Made by a program: the position numbers and the translations under genes. 64,000 nucleotides of DNA, from the NCBI GenBank assembly GCA_023053685.1, contig JALIGW010000013.1:20612501-20676500 (forward strand), given 5' to 3'. Under the pieces are notes generated by a model. The model ran no database searches, was not told the origin of the DNA, and saw nothing but the letters and a program-made list of their open reading frames with translations. This document shows positions 51,215 to 63,356 of this stretch, piece by piece; position 1 is the first letter of the stretch; each line of letters starts with the position of its first letter. This DNA comes from Diadophis punctatus similis (lineage: Eukaryota > Chordata > Lepidosauria > Squamata > Dipsadidae).

Positions 51215-51535
51215 TATTTATTTTATTTATTATTAGGTTCTTCTATGCCGCCCTACTCCCGAGGGACTCAGGGTGGCGTACATTGTGCAAGAACACTAAA
51301 CAATAAACAACGATTAAAACAATTTTAAAAGATTAAAAAAGTTTAAAAAAAATTCACCAACATACATACAGGGGGAGAGCTCAGATGGAACTAGTCTCAA
51401 CCCCCTGCCTGCAGGAAGAGCCATGTCTTGATGGCTTTTCGGAAGGCCAGCAGGGTGGGGATAATTCGGATCTCTGGGGGAAATTGGTTCCAGAGCACGG
51501 GCCCCCCCATAGAGAAGGCCCTCCCCTAAGTTATT
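51215..51535 (-). mobile_element. LINE 3' region (minus)
   Basis: TATGCCGCCCTACTCCCG, GGGACTCAGGGTGGCGTAC, then GGCCAGCAGGGTGGGGATAA and GGGCCCCCCCATAGAGAAGG. The same family as 21084. Confidence 0.65.
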
Positions 51536-52212
51536 AAGTTAACAGTATTTTATCTGAAGAAAACTGCAAGCATTTCTTTATGACTCAAATACAGAATAAT
51601 GTATAGAATACTTTAGTCAATACATTTTTTTTATCTGTGGCTAAACTTCTGACAAAAGACGCAAAATGCAATGTTTCATTGTCTTTTGAGAGATAGTCTT
51701 TGGCCTAAGTTCTATGACACTGAAACTACCGCTCTCACGAGGATGAAAAACTGTAGAAAAGTATGCCCAATCACAATGATCTTCTCTACAATATAATCTG
51801 AAATCCAGATAAGTAGATATATGTAACTTGCTTAGGTTGTAGCGATTTTATTTGACATTTTCTATGTGTGACTGTTGCCTTCCTTTGCTGATCCCAATCT
51901 CTTATTTTCTCAGATTATCTCCTTTTCTAATCTATGGCAAGTGAGAGCACATATGAATAAACCAGAAGAGAACAGGGTGGCCTCGTCCACTTTTGAGTTT
52001 GGCCTCTGAATCACCAACTGACAGTGAATCTTAGAAAAAAAGGAAGATTTCCTTATCCTCGAATTAGAAAGTTTTAACAATTAAATCTTGGATCAAATTT
52101 TAATTTTGTCAGACGTACAAATTTTACTGTGCAATCTCCATCTTCTAAGAACATATGAAACCAGATCAAAAACCTTTGCCACCAACATCTAATTCTATAA
52201 AGTGATCCAGAA
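51536..52212. other. intron 1 sequence without recognised elements
   Basis: Nothing identified. Confidence 0.5.
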
Positions 52213-52602
52213 AGGTAAATAGTTCTCAACTTACAATCATAATTGAGCCCAAAATTTATGTTGATAAGCGACACATCTGTTGAGTTTTGCCCCATTGTAC
52301 AACCTTTCTTGTCACAGTTGTCAAGTAAATCATTGCAGTTGTTAAGTTAGTAACACGGTTGTTTAGTGAATCTGGTTTCTCCCTTGATTTTGTCAGAAGT
52401 TCGCAAAAGGTGATCACGTAATCCCGGGACACTGCAACCATCATAAATGTGAGTCAGTTGTCAAGCATCCAAATGTAAATCACATGACCATGGGGATGCT
52501 GCAATGGTTGCAAGAAAAATGGCCATATGTCACTTTTTTCAGTGATATTGTAATTTTGAACAGTCACTAAATGAACTGTTGTAAGTTGAGGAATACCTGT
52601 AC
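52213..52602. mobile_element. family E repeat, copy 6 (near full length)
   Basis: Starts AATAGTTCTCAACTTACAA and ends TAAGTTGAGGAATACCTGTA. Contains GGTGATCACGTAATCCCGGG and ATGACCATGGGGATGCTGC. Confidence 0.88.
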
Positions 52603-52655
52603 TATGAATTTCCTTCCCCAAGCTAATGTTCTCTTGGTATTGAATTTCACTTTCA

Positions 52656-53120
52656 TCTGTGGGTCGCGACCCCTTTGGGGGTCGAATGACCCTTTCACAG
52701 GGGTCACCTAAGACCATAGGAAAACACATATTTCCAATGGTCTTAGGAACCGAGACACCGCTCCTCTATCCGTCTCCAGGTGGGTCCACCCACATGCAAA
52801 TAGACTGCAAAAAAAATATCTGTACCATGGGAACTTCTGAGCATGCGCAGAAGTTGAATTTCCAGCACTGCGCATGCATCGTTTTTGGCTTTTTTTTTGC
52901 AATTTTCTTTTTAAAATTCTGGACTGCGCATGCGCGTTCAAAGCACATGCACGTCCATGAGGTGCGGCCATGCAGTGCAGGAGGAAGCGAACCGGCAGCG
53001 AGGTAAGTTAGGACCCACCCCTGAGTTTCCTTATAATTTTATTATTTTATGGTTGGGGGTCACCACAACATGAGGAACTGTATTAAAGGGTCATGGCATT
53101 AGGAAGGTTGAGAACCACTG
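52656..53120. mobile_element. family F hAT-type element, copy 3, with internal family D
   Basis: Left part has GTGGGTCGCGACCCCTTTGG with its extreme end lost. Right end AAGGTTGAGAACCACTG at 53120. A family D unit occupies 52777-53023. Confidence 0.75.
52777..53023. mobile_element. family D element, copy 5 (nested in F)
   Basis: CAGGTGGGTCCACCC at left, CGAACCGGCAGCGAGG and GGACCCACCCCTG at right. The flanks do not match clearly. Confidence 0.65.
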
Positions 53121-54181
53121 ATCTAGAAGCTCTGGGAGTTGTAGTTTCAACTGAAAGCACCTTTTTATTTTATGATTAAAATGACAAAAAAACCCTGTCA
53201 CAAATGCAAATAGGACCTTGTGTACTTACAGCCTGATGTTGGACATAAATACATAACCGTACCACAGTGTTATGATGTTATGATGCAAGTTGCACCAGGC
53301 AAGTTGCCTCTTCCATTGCTTGAAGATCCCAACACTCCTAGAGGGCACTAAAGTGGGGAAGGTTTACTTAGAATTTGTAGGACAGTGGCAGGTGTACTAG
53401 TAAAGAAAACACTTTACTCCTCAACTCTTCGCCCCAGGTTTTTAATATATGAATCATGTTCCATTCACTCTCAAACATACCTTTTTAAAAACATTAACAC
53501 CACAATATAATATTACTAGTACTCTCATTACTCCAAAGTAATACTTAAGAAACTGTGTCAAAACCGATATGAGTCAGTGTCTTCTTCATTCTGTAAAAGC
53601 ATAGCACTATAACAAAATATTTCACTGCCGAGTAATAAACTATCGGAAAGCATCTCAAGCATATCATTAATCATCTTCGTACATAATGGAATACACAGTT
53701 TCATCAATTTTTATCTGTCAGTTTCAATCCCTACTTATGCAAAAGATTCAATAGTACAGAAACTTCTGGAGAGATGATCTAAGCTGTCTATCCAAGGACA
53801 ACAAAATGCACAGATTCATTAATGTGTTAAATATACATAACCTGAATACTGTCAATATAACTTAGAGTAGTTGTTCTGAAGGAATATGTCAATCACACTT
53901 ACAAAGTGCTTTCAGCTTTAATTCCTTCCATTATTATCTATTTAAAATAATGTTGTTTCAATACTATGCATTCCATATTACAACTGCTGAACACCTGCTA
54001 AAACAACATATAATATTTAACTATTCCTGGCATTGTATGTTTCATTACACAGATGCTGGGCCAGTTCACTCTATTATTTTAGTTTGCAAACAGAAACCTA
54101 AAAGCTTCAGGTCAACCAGCTACACAGTGTCCTATGGCTGGATTTTACAATGGGAAGCCAAATTCAAAGGAGCAGATCATG
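53121..54181. other. intron 1 sequence without recognised elements
   Basis: Short remnant CTCTGGGAGTTGTAGTTTC at 53130; otherwise unique. Confidence 0.45.
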
Positions 54182-54189
54182 TCTTAGAA

Positions 54190-54335
54190 CAGGGGTGGCC
54201 AAACTATGGTTCTTTGAGGACCTGTGGACTTCAACTCCCAGAATTCCTGAGCTAGCCATGCATGCATGGCTGGTTCAGGAATTCTGGGAGTTGAAGTCCA
54301 CAGGTCCTCAAAGAACCATAGTTTGGCCACCCCTG
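54190..54335. mobile_element. family B palindromic MITE, copy 8
   Basis: 146-bp nearly perfect palindrome: CAGGGGTGGCCAAACTATGG to CCATAGTTTGGCCACCCCTG. Perfect 8-bp duplication TCTTAGAA (54182-54189 and 54336-54343). Confidence 0.96.
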
Positions 54336-54343
54336 TCTTAGAA

Positions 54344-54819
54344 CAAGGGTGCTGCATGTGCAATACCCAGAGCACCTTCACCAATCTCAGTTTCTATAAT
54401 TTTGAATTAGGAAACACATAAAAGCTATCTGGCAAACCCTAAAGTAAAGATATGATGCATAGTTCTTTTCTTTTTTTAAATGAAATGATGTAATCTTATC
54501 TGTTTTGCAGCTCCTCCAAACCAAAGTATGTCCCTTATCCATTAAAAGGTTGCCCATTCCTGTCCTAGTATGTTGTACAAATTATGGTTTATTCATAGTT
54601 ATAGTTAAATCAAAATGGAAATCTGGTCTGTATTTGCAGCAAGTTTCCCTCAAACCATACACTGACTCAAAACATTGCCATGACTTAAGCATCCTATACC
54701 TTGATGGATTTAGTCAAATCAAACTGATGATCCTCACTGCATCTTGTGGAAATGGGTGAACTTTGTACACTTACTGATGGTGGGAATGAGTTATCCTAAA
54801 GAACCTGACATCGTATTAC
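54344..54819. other. intron 1 sequence without recognised elements
   Basis: Nothing identified. Confidence 0.5.
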
Positions 54820-54985
54820 ATATAGTCCTCAATTTATGATTGTAATGGAGCCTTACAACTATTGTCACAAATCATACTGGTCATTAAACAAGATACCAAT
54901 GTGATTGTCTCGCTTAATGACCTCAATCCCTGCTCTCCCCACTGTGATTGTTAAGTGACCGTGTGGGTTGTTAAGTGGAGCATCG
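54820..54985. mobile_element. family E fragment
   Basis: ATATAGTCCTCAATTTATGA then GTTAAGTGACCGTGTGGG. The 3' half is missing. Confidence 0.65.
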
Positions 54986-56349
54986 GGTGCCTCAGGGGTA
55001 GGGGAGGCCATGGAAAGCCTAGCACAACTCTTCTGTAGCATCTTGCCTACTTGGTCTAAGATATGCAGTTTTTAATAGTCACATTTTTGTAGCCAGATGC
55101 ATTGTATAACAGTTCATTTTTGTTCACCCCCCCTCCTCAAAGTACAATTTGCCAAATGGTGATCTTTTCTTTGCAAGGAAAATGACTATTGAATACCCAA
55201 TTTAACAAATGAATGCACTAGATATTTTTGAAGAAGTGATTTATGCCATCTTGTCTCTTCACTTGCAAGGAACTTGGATTTTTAAAAATTGTTGCTACGT
55301 ATAGAATTGTGTGCACTGAGCTACCCACTCTGCTTACACCTTCTCCAAATATCATTTCTAAGTAGAAAACTTCTCACTGGGCCAATAAATTGAAAACTGA
55401 GAGAATCTGTTTCTACAGCTAGAGATCTTACAGAAATATTATCTGCTTCCACTTCGCTGATTAAGAAAGAGACTGAAGGAGGAAATTACCTAAAATTTCT
55501 TTCCCAGATGCTTGCAAGAAAAGTTAATGATGCATTTATTATTCTCTTTCATTCTCTTCTAGTTTGGACATCTGATGAAAGGCCTAACTGCTCTATCACC
55601 ATGTTAGTACATTGATGGTTTACATACAGTAAGTTTATATAGGTTGTTATTATTAGTCACCATCAAAGCTGACAGCAGCCAAATCATAGAAAAACGTAAA
55701 GTAGTAGTACAAGATCAGAAGATGTGGTGAGACCTGGTCAAAAGTCAGACACAACTGAATGGATATCATCATCATCATCATCATCACCATCATAACATAT
55801 AGTTACAAGGACATGGTGCAAACTCTATTACTGTTTAGATTTGCCAGTGATGGGCAGGGGAACAAATACTGCATTTCAAAAACTTTCCTTTTTTTCTCAA
55901 CAACATATCCTAAATGCAGTCAACTATTTTGAGTTTATCAAATTGTTCAAGTATATTAGACTTAATTCTTACTTCATATGATATTGTCAACTAAACATAC
56001 AAACAAAAAGACAATCCGTCTTTTCATGAATTGCCATTCTCTATCACTCCTACTCCTACTTCATCTTTTGCAGATGTTGTTCTCATCAATGGCTGCTTTA
56101 TTCTTCCAAATGGTCAAACAGTGCTAAGTGTAATTCCCAAAGGCAGCCTACACTTCAAAAAGCAGTATTCTGGAAATTATTCCCGTACTAGACTAATTTA
56201 AAATATACAGAATTCTGTCTGGAAAAAGATGAATTGTAATTTCAGTTATAAGTAACCAGTTGTTATCTCTGTTTCAAATGTTACTTTGCTCTGTCCTCTG
56301 CCATGAAGTCAAAAGGGGTTTTGACTAATTCCCATTATAATTCAGTGGT
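54986..56349. other. intron 1 sequence; (ATC)n at 55768-55793
   Basis: A short trinucleotide array (CATCATCATCAT) is the only feature seen. Confidence 0.5.
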
Positions 56350-57464
56350 ATGCGTAGTCCTTGGCTTATGGACAAATTAGAACTGGAATTTCCATCATAA
56401 GCAATGTGGTCATAAAGTGCAACTGCATCTGTCAGACCTGCCCAAGTCTGATTCCTGAGGGAAGTAAAACTCTTGACTCCATTTGGTTGAAGTGAAAAGG
56501 CACTTTTATTAAGAGATAAAAGGCACTTTTATTAAAAGTCAAACGGAATGTAAAATTCCTGCATGTCAATACAGAAGTAAACTCCTGGTTTCCCCTAGCC
56601 CTCCCCCTGTGGTTCATCCATGCGTAGCCAATCCAGCACTGCCAAGATGTTTTGGGAAACACTGAGGTGGCCTTGAAGATGCCAGTGCACCAGCAGAAAA
56701 CGGATTCCAAAATTCTCTGTTCTTCCTCAACTGTCAATTCCCCCCTCCCGATTTCCTCAACTGTCAATTCCCCCCTCCCAATTTCCCATAATAAAGACAT
56801 ACAGCTTTATTGCCCATTTGTTCCCTTCGCCCGTCCCCAATTGATGGTAGAACGCCAGCAAGGCGCCAAGCCGAAGCTGGTGGATCTGACTGCATCACTT
56901 AGCGATGGCAAGCCCTGACGTCCCGATTGCCATTGTTAACTGAATTGCACAGTAATTATGTGAGGCAACATCCTGGAGACTTCCCACAACCAAAACCAGT
57001 GAGGTGCATGGAGATGCAAAGGAGTGTTAAGGAGGGTGCATGAGGGTGAGAGGGATGTATGAGAAGTAGGGGTCAGGTGTAGGCATGTGCAACAGGCTCT
57101 GCATGGATTGGGGAGGGTATGTAGAGAGATGTGAGTGGTTTACACAATTCAAACACAGAAGGGGGACTGTTGGGGGACAATGTGTGGGTGGGGGAGAGCT
57201 ATCCTAATGACTTGCGGCATTCTCTGCTGGCTTTCTTATTGACTTTCTGGGGAAGCCAGAAGGGAAGACTGCAAATGGTTATCACATGATTGTGGAGTTC
57301 TTGGCAACCAGTAGTAAGGGCAAATGGGTTACCAAGCTCAGATCATGCTTATGTGACCATTGAGGATGCTAGGACAGTTCCAAGTAACCACCAATTGTTC
57401 AGTATTGTCATAACTTGGAATGGTCACTGGCCCAATGGTTGCAGGTTGAGGACTACCTGTAGGA
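56350..57464. mobile_element. family E repeat, copy 7, interrupted by an LTR
   Basis: Left part GCGTAGTCCTTGGCTTATGG (56350-56429). Right part from 56892 ends AGGTTGAGGACTACCTGTA. The middle of the right part (56990-57240) is purine-rich and diverged. Confidence 0.75.
56430..56891 (-). mobile_element. solo LTR (462 bp) inserted in family E
   Basis: Begins TGTCAGACC and ends GGATCTGACT, so the ends are inverted except the last base. Flanked by a 5-bp duplication GCATC (56425-56429 and 56892-56896). AATAAAAG on the minus strand suggests minus orientation. A 31-bp tandem duplication (TTCCTCAACTGTCAATTCCC) lies at about 56724-56786. No internal retroviral genes are present. Confidence 0.8.
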
Positions 57465-57779
57465 TACACAAACCAAATGATGAGATAATACTATTCATAT
57501 TAAAAAAAACATATAGTGTATACTGAAAATTGAACCATTCCTTGTCAGAAGTTTTTAAATTAAAAATCAGAGTTTACTTTGTACAACCAAAATGATTTAG
57601 CACCACCCAAAGAGTATGAAGTTAGATTTTGAACAGCAGATCCCTGCATCATGTTCCCAGCTGTACTGAAACTCTGCCCATCTTCACAAACGAACAAAAT
57701 ACTATGTATCCGATATGAAATTTCCCCCAGAATTTCCCCCAGAAAAGCAAAACAGGAACAGGAACTGGATATGTCTAGT

Positions 57780-58130
57780 TTAATGAAAAGAAGGACTAGG
57801 GGAGACATGATAGCAGTGTTCCAAAAGTGCTGCTACAAAGAAGAGGGAGTCAAACTATTCTCCAAAGCACCTGAGAGTAGAACAAGAAGCAATGGGTGGA
57901 AACTTATCAAGGAGAGAAACAACTTAGAACTAAGGAGAAATTTCCTGACAGTTAGAACAATTAATCAGTGGAATAGCTTGCCTCCAGAAGTTGTGAATGC
58001 TCCAACACTGGGAGTTTTTAAGAAGATGTTGGATAACCATTTGTCTGAGGTGATGTAGGGTTTTCTGCCTAAGCAGGGGGTTGGACTAGAAGACCTTCAA
58101 GGTCCCTTCCAACTCTGCTATTCTATTCTG
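57780..58130 (+). mobile_element. CR1 LINE 3' end (350 bp)
   Basis: GGGGAGACATGATAGCAGTG, AGGAGAAATTTCCTGACAG, GATAACCATTTGTCTGAGG, GGGGGTTGGACTAGAAGACC and a TCTATTCT tail. The best preserved CR1 end in the window. Confidence 0.92.
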
Positions 58131-58159
58131 GGACACAGGTGTTTACAGCAGAGAAACAG

Positions 58160-58562
58160 TACAGATAGCCCTCCACTTACAGCCATTTGTTTAATGATCA
58201 TTTGAAATTATAGCAATACCAAAAAAGTGATTTACGACCATTTTTCACACTTACAACTGTTGCAGCATCCCCATGGCCATGTGATTAAAATTTGTATGCT
58301 TAGCAATTGGCATATATGAGTTACACTGCCCTGGGGTCATGTGATTACCATTTGTAACCTTCACAGGCAGCTTCTGATAAGCAAAGTCAACGGAGGAAGC
58401 CAGATATGCTTAATGAATACATGACTCACTTAACAAATGCAGTGATTTGCTGAACAACTGCGGCAAAAAAGAGTCATAAACTGAGGCAAACTCACTTAAC
58501 TTCCTTGTTTAGCAATAGAAATTTTGGCCTCAATTGCGGTCAGGTTGAGGACTAGCTGTAAG
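58160..58562. mobile_element. family E repeat, copy 8 (near full length, reversed order)
   Basis: Starts ACAGATAGCCCTCCACTTAC and ends GGTTGAGGACTAGCTGTA. Contains GCATCCCCATGGCCATGTG. Confidence 0.88.
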
Positions 58563-58928
58563 AAGAAGGATGATACTTAATTTTTCCATTCAAACCCTCT
58601 CCTTACCAACTACTTCACTGAAAATTTTAGTTTTAAAAACAACAATCAGTAAGGCAGATAAGATATCCTGAGAGGGAAAGGTTAGGGAAAGAAAGAGGTT
58701 GCAAAGAAGAGATCATAGGAGAGTGAGTGATTAAGTATCTCTCTTCTCTCTCTCCACAGCTCCCCTTCATAGGTCTTCCTACTTGATTTGGTCACATCAA
58801 ACAAAAACACAGGTTAAGAAACTTATTTTCCAAGATCTTGGCACTGGTTTCTTTATTTGGTTCAGAGTTTACAGCTAGTCCATATGCTGTCCTGCTCACT
58901 TGTGCGCACATGTAACAATGGTTTAGTA

Positions 58929-59334
58929 CAGTGATGGCGAACCTATGGCACGCGTGCCACAGGTGGCACGCAAAGCCATATCTACCGGCACGCGAGCCGT
59001 CCTAGCTTAGCTCCAACGCGCATGTGCACGCCGGCCAGCTGACTTTCGGCTCACGCCGAAAGGCTCTGGGAGGGCGTTTTTGGCTTCCGGAGGGCCTCCG
59101 GGAGGCGGGAGAGGGCATTTTCGCCCTCCCCAGGTTCCAGGGAAGCCTACTGGGCCCACCAGAAGTCAGGAAATGGGCCATTTCCGGCCTCCAGAGGGCT
59201 TCCGGGGGGGAGGCAGAGGAGGCCGTTTTCACCCATCCCAGGCATTGAATTATGGATGTGGGCACTCGCGTGTGTGTGATACCGCGCACGCACACACTTT
59301 TGGCACCCGAGGAAAAAAAGGTTCGCCATCACTG
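58929..59334. mobile_element. family G hAT-type MITE, copy 2
   Basis: CAGTGATGGCGAACCTATGG to GGTTCGCCATCACTG, perfect 8-bp duplication GTTTAGTA (58921-58928 and 59335-59342). Open frames in it are GC-rich artefacts. Confidence 0.95.
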
Positions 59335-59493
59335 GTTTAGTAGGTTTATTAATATTCCCCAGCAATTCACTTCACCAAAAATCCAGAACTGTCCAGAATT
59401 AAGTCCAGCCAAAAGCAGACCAATGCTAGTCCACAGAGCAATGACCAATGAGTCCACAAGGCACTTGAAAGTTTCCCAAACAAGACAAAGAAT

Positions 59494-59750
59494 GAGCCCA
59501 GGTGGCGCAGCGGTTAGAGGCAGTACTGCAGGCCACTTTAGCTGACTGTGATCCGCAGGTCAGCGGTTCAAATCTCACTGGCTCAAGGTTGACTCAGCCT
59601 TCCATCCTTCCAAGGTAGGTAAAAAGAGGACCCAGATTGTTGGGGGCAATATAAATATACATTGCTTACTGGTGTAAACCGTTTAGAGAGTGATTGCACT
59701 GTGAGGCGGTATATAAATCTCACAAACAAACAAATAAATAAATAATAAAT
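59494..59750 (+). mobile_element. tRNA-headed SINE, copy 7 (full length)
   Basis: GAGCCCAGGTGGCGCAGCGG (A-box-like), CGGTTCAAATCTCACTGG (B-box-like), GTTGACTCAGCCTTCC, ATATAAATCTCAC and (AAAT)n tail. Confidence 0.94.
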
Positions 59751-60263
59751 CCACCAGGTAAAATTAAATCCACAAGAGGATTCACGAGGCAAGAAAAATT
59801 CAGAAATCACAAGGCATGTTCCAAAGTTAAGGCACCGTGTCAATCCAAAGCAAGGCAGGAATCACAATGACCAGGAAGCAAGCAGTTAGGAAATGACCAT
59901 GTTGTCCCCACCATCGTCTCCATCTGTCTGCTGTGCTAAATAGCCAGCCTCTGGTAAACCTCATCAAGAGGGACGAGGCTGCCTCATGAGTAATCAGGAT
60001 GACCTTTGCTGCTCCTGCCTTTTGTCTGCCCTTGGATCAGATGAAGAAGGCGGTTCCTCTTCCTCATCACTGACTGTACTTTCTGCGTACTTTTTGCACC
60101 TGAAGCCTCAGGGCTGTCCTGCTGTAGCTGCTCTTCAGCCAAATCCTTCTCAGACAGCTTCTCATTGACCAACTCTCAGCCTGATACACCTGGGACTGGT
60201 TCATCCTCCTCCGAACTGACATCTGGAGAGGTATCTGGGGATGTGCCCAGGGGAGTCATCACA

Positions 60264-60949
60264 CTAGAATTAGTGGTCTTCAATATGGTGCAATGGAAAT
60301 GCTTAAGACTAGAGGTTGAAGTGGCATTTTATGATAGATAGCAACTTACCTTTGCCTTCTCCTTCCCCAAAAGGTAATGTTCTCAAAAATGTCCACAAAA
60401 CTGAGACCTCAACATAATCTCCAGGTACTCAGTGACTGGCCAGGCCAAGCCAGCCAGGATGCACTCTGCTGGCGACATCACACCCCTCAACAATAACCAA
60501 TGGAAGGCCTGTTCACAGCAATAAATTAAACCTCTGCGTTGCTGTTCAATATGGCATATTTTCCTTTAAAAATACTCTTATTTTATGGACAAGCTATAAA
60601 ATAAGAATATTAAGAGAAGTGAAAAAATACAATATTGGTGTAAAGGTTCAGACTTACCTAACCCCTATATGAAGCGTGCAAGTTTCTGGCATTGGTATAT
60701 TGTGAGTATGATATCGCCAGCAAAGTGCATACAGGATCTGCAAGGAAGAGAAAAATTGAAACTATCAGTCCTGTTTGTGACTTTGAATCACATTTTGGGA
60801 AATAGATACATTTCTACACCATCCTCCTTGGGAACTGTGCAATGCATTTAACCATTAATTTGTGCAATGCTCACACGCTAAATCCAAGATATATTCATTA
60901 GGGTACTATGTAAGCTCAAAAACAAACAAAAACAATTAATTGTCTACTA
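60264..60949. other. intron 1 sequence; one exon-like segment at 60658-60737
   Basis: Apart from a minus-strand segment with good splice-site consensus (see findings), nothing is recognised. Confidence 0.4.
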
Positions 60950-61342
60950 CAGGTAGCCCTCGACTTAACAACAAAAATTTGGGGCTCAATTGTAGTCGTA
61001 AGTGAGACATTTGTTAAGCCCCATTTTACGATCTTTCTTGCCGCAGTTGTTAACTGAATCACCGAAGATGTTAAGTTAGTAATATGGTTGTTAAGTGAAT
61101 CTGGCTTCCCCATTGACTTTGCTTGTCACAAGGTCACAAAAGGGGATCACACGACCCTGGGACACTGCAATTGTCACAAATATGAACCAGTTGCCAAGCA
61201 TCAAAATTTTGATCACGTGACCATGGGGATGCTGCAACGGTTGTAAACTGTGAAAAACGGTCATAAGTCATTTTTTCCCCAGTGCTGTTGTAACTTTGAA
61301 CAGTCACTAAATAAACTGTTGTAGGTCAAGGACTACCTGTAT
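60950..61342. mobile_element. family E repeat, copy 9 (near full length)
   Basis: ACAGGTAGCCCTCGACTTAA to GTCAAGGACTACCTGTA, with GATCACACGACCCTGGGACA inside. Confidence 0.9.
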
Positions 61343-61594
61343 TTTCACATAGGAAAGTAACGATATGAATGTCTGCAAGTTAACCAGCTGCAACTGTGCA
61401 CCGCTAATCAGAATGGCAGTACTTCCTGCTTGAATTTCAGTCAGCATAATAGTAATATCAGGCTTTGGTGGTTTGCAGAGAAAAATGTTACCATTTCTTC
61501 CTTAACAGCAAGAAAAGGGAAAGGAAAGAACACTTCACATTTCTTCCTCCAGACAATCCTGACACCTCTTTCCAACTTCTACTATCTTCTATAG

Positions 61595-61824
61595 CAGCGG
61601 TTCTCAACCTCGGGGTCGCAACCCCTTTGGGGGTCGAACGACCCTTTCACAGGGGTCAGGAGACTTCGCCGGGATGCCACCATTTGGGTTCTTTTACCTT
61701 CTGCGCATGTGCAGAAGGTAAAAGAACCCAAATGGCGGTGGCGGGGCGCGGTGGCGGGCGCGGCGGTGGGGTGGGTCGCGGCGGGGGCGCAGGGTCGCAG
61801 CATTAGGAAGGTTGAGAACCACTG
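61595..61824. mobile_element. family F hAT-type MITE, copy 4
   Basis: CAGCGGTTCTCAACCTCGGG to GGTTGAGAACCACTG. Perfect 8-bp duplication TTCTATAG (61587-61594 and 61825-61832). Central hairpin GGGTTCTTTTACCTTCTGCG. Confidence 0.95.
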
Positions 61825-61832
61825 TTCTATAG

Positions 61833-63256
61833 CCTTCTGCAATTCTGAGATTTCAGCCGCTTTTTCATCAGGCACTGCTTTCTCTTCTATAGACATTTAC
61901 ATTTAAAAGCTAGCACAGTTATCTTAACAGATTTCATGGTTTTCATGGAATTGAGCCAACTATTGTCCGAGTCTTCTCTATCAATCCTGAAAAAATAAAT
62001 CACATTTTGCCTTCAATCTTCTTATCCCATTATTACTGTAAAAATATTTCCAGTTCCTAGATGTAAAGCTTGTATCGCATTTTAAAGATGGGGACTGGGG
62101 TTACAGGGAGCTATTGAAGAAAACTGCAGTGTTTAAAATCTAAAAAGGAAAAAAATAGACCTGAATACTTTTAATACCTTAAGTCTTTAACAAGTAAGAA
62201 TAGAACTTGATTTACACATGGCACTAATCCATAACATGGTGCTTGGCTTTAGTTTAACATAATGAGATGAGCCCATCCCCCATCAAAAACAATGGCTTAG
62301 GAGCCACAATGGGTGGGTGGGTATATATCACATCAAAGTAAAACAAGCCAGAAGAGATTAACAACACATTTTTAACAAGGTCAAGCTGCCAAATAAACTA
62401 GAAAACAAGGAATTATTTTAAGGTCTCCTAGCAGTTTTTTCTTTAAATATAAAAGCTGCCCTGGTCTTGTGTAACTACGTTTACTCAAAAAAAATGTTTT
62501 ATCCAAATAAATAAATGAACACTCATGGCCGTTGAATCTGTGGTTTCTGCTGTTCCCTTACAATGGAAACGCAATTTTAAAATGCAGGGGAAAGCCACAG
62601 TAAATTTAAGAAATTTATTCTATTCCACACCTAATCGGCTGGCTGATCTAGAAAGCTGAGCAGGATTCTGCCAGGATGATAAAGCATCTGTAAAGTCCAA
62701 GGCTACAGGCTAAATCCGTGCTTTTCAAACATGACAAAGAACAGAATGTCCAACTATTTCTGTATGTTGCAAGCAAACTGTTCAGTGGTGTCCATGAAGT
62801 TACAGAAGTCATGTTTAGTTTCACTGTTTAAATCATATATAGGATTATAACACAAACATTAAAAATTCTGATTGCCAATTTAAAAAAAACCTTTTAGGGC
62901 CTCAAAATCAAAAGAGTTCTTTGTTATTGTCACACTCAAGATACAGCCCAGAAAACAATACACAATAGAATATAACACTTCTCAAATCACCAAAATATCA
63001 TGGCTTTAGAGTACATTTGTGTAGGTGAATATGACCTAGGACCCTCTGGACATTGCTCACCTACACTGACAGTAGCTCCAAGAAGCATTTCACTGTAGAA
63101 ATGGTAGGAATTATAATGCTGCAACATTTGGAGGACAAAAGATTTCCCCACACCGAAATGGAATTAGAGCTTGCCTTAGTCACCAAACGAGAAAAGACGA
63201 CTGAGGAAAGAGATCGTTGAACTCTTCAGGTATCTTAAATGGCTGTCCTATAGAGC
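61833..63256. other. intron 1 sequence without recognised elements
   Basis: Small open frames only; nothing identified. Confidence 0.5.
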
Positions 63257-63352
63257 AGGGTTTCCCAACCTTGACAACTTTAAGATGTACGGACTTCAAC
63301 TGCCAGAATTCCTGAGTCAGCACCTTTTAAGTTGCTAAGGTTGAGCAACACC
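63257..63352. mobile_element. family B palindrome, copy 9 (degraded)
   Basis: AGCAGGGTTTCCCAACCTTG and TAAGGTTGAGCAACACCG with CCAGAATTCCTGAG core. Confidence 0.75.
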
Positions 63353-63356
63353 GATA

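Larger units (their letters stand above)
58860..60263 (-). mobile_element. LTR-like element (minus) with nested G and SINE
   Basis: Reverse strand from 60263: TGTGATGACTCCCCTGGG, then an acidic open segment (SVSDEEEE-like coding), TATA-like GGCTATTTAGCAC near 59940 and TAATAAACC near 59346. Same order as 25425-26118, with which it shares TCAGTGATGAGGAAGA. Left boundary not resolved. Confidence 0.5.

Noticed and set aside
59002..59340. GC-rich overlapping open frames
   Set aside because: They lie entirely inside family G copy 2, with an intact 8-bp target duplication.
60658..60737. Possible missing SLC9A7 exon 1 or 1b
   Set aside because: Exon 2 needs a preceding exon ending in phase 1 with a Gly codon base. 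The open frame here ends in phase 2 and the phase-1 frame has a stop. No similarity to the first NHE7 helix.
61582..61896. Minus-strand gene starting MSIEEKAVPDEKAAEISELQ
   Set aside because: The frame runs directly into a family F MITE, has a stop just upstream of the ATG, and no homologue is recognised.
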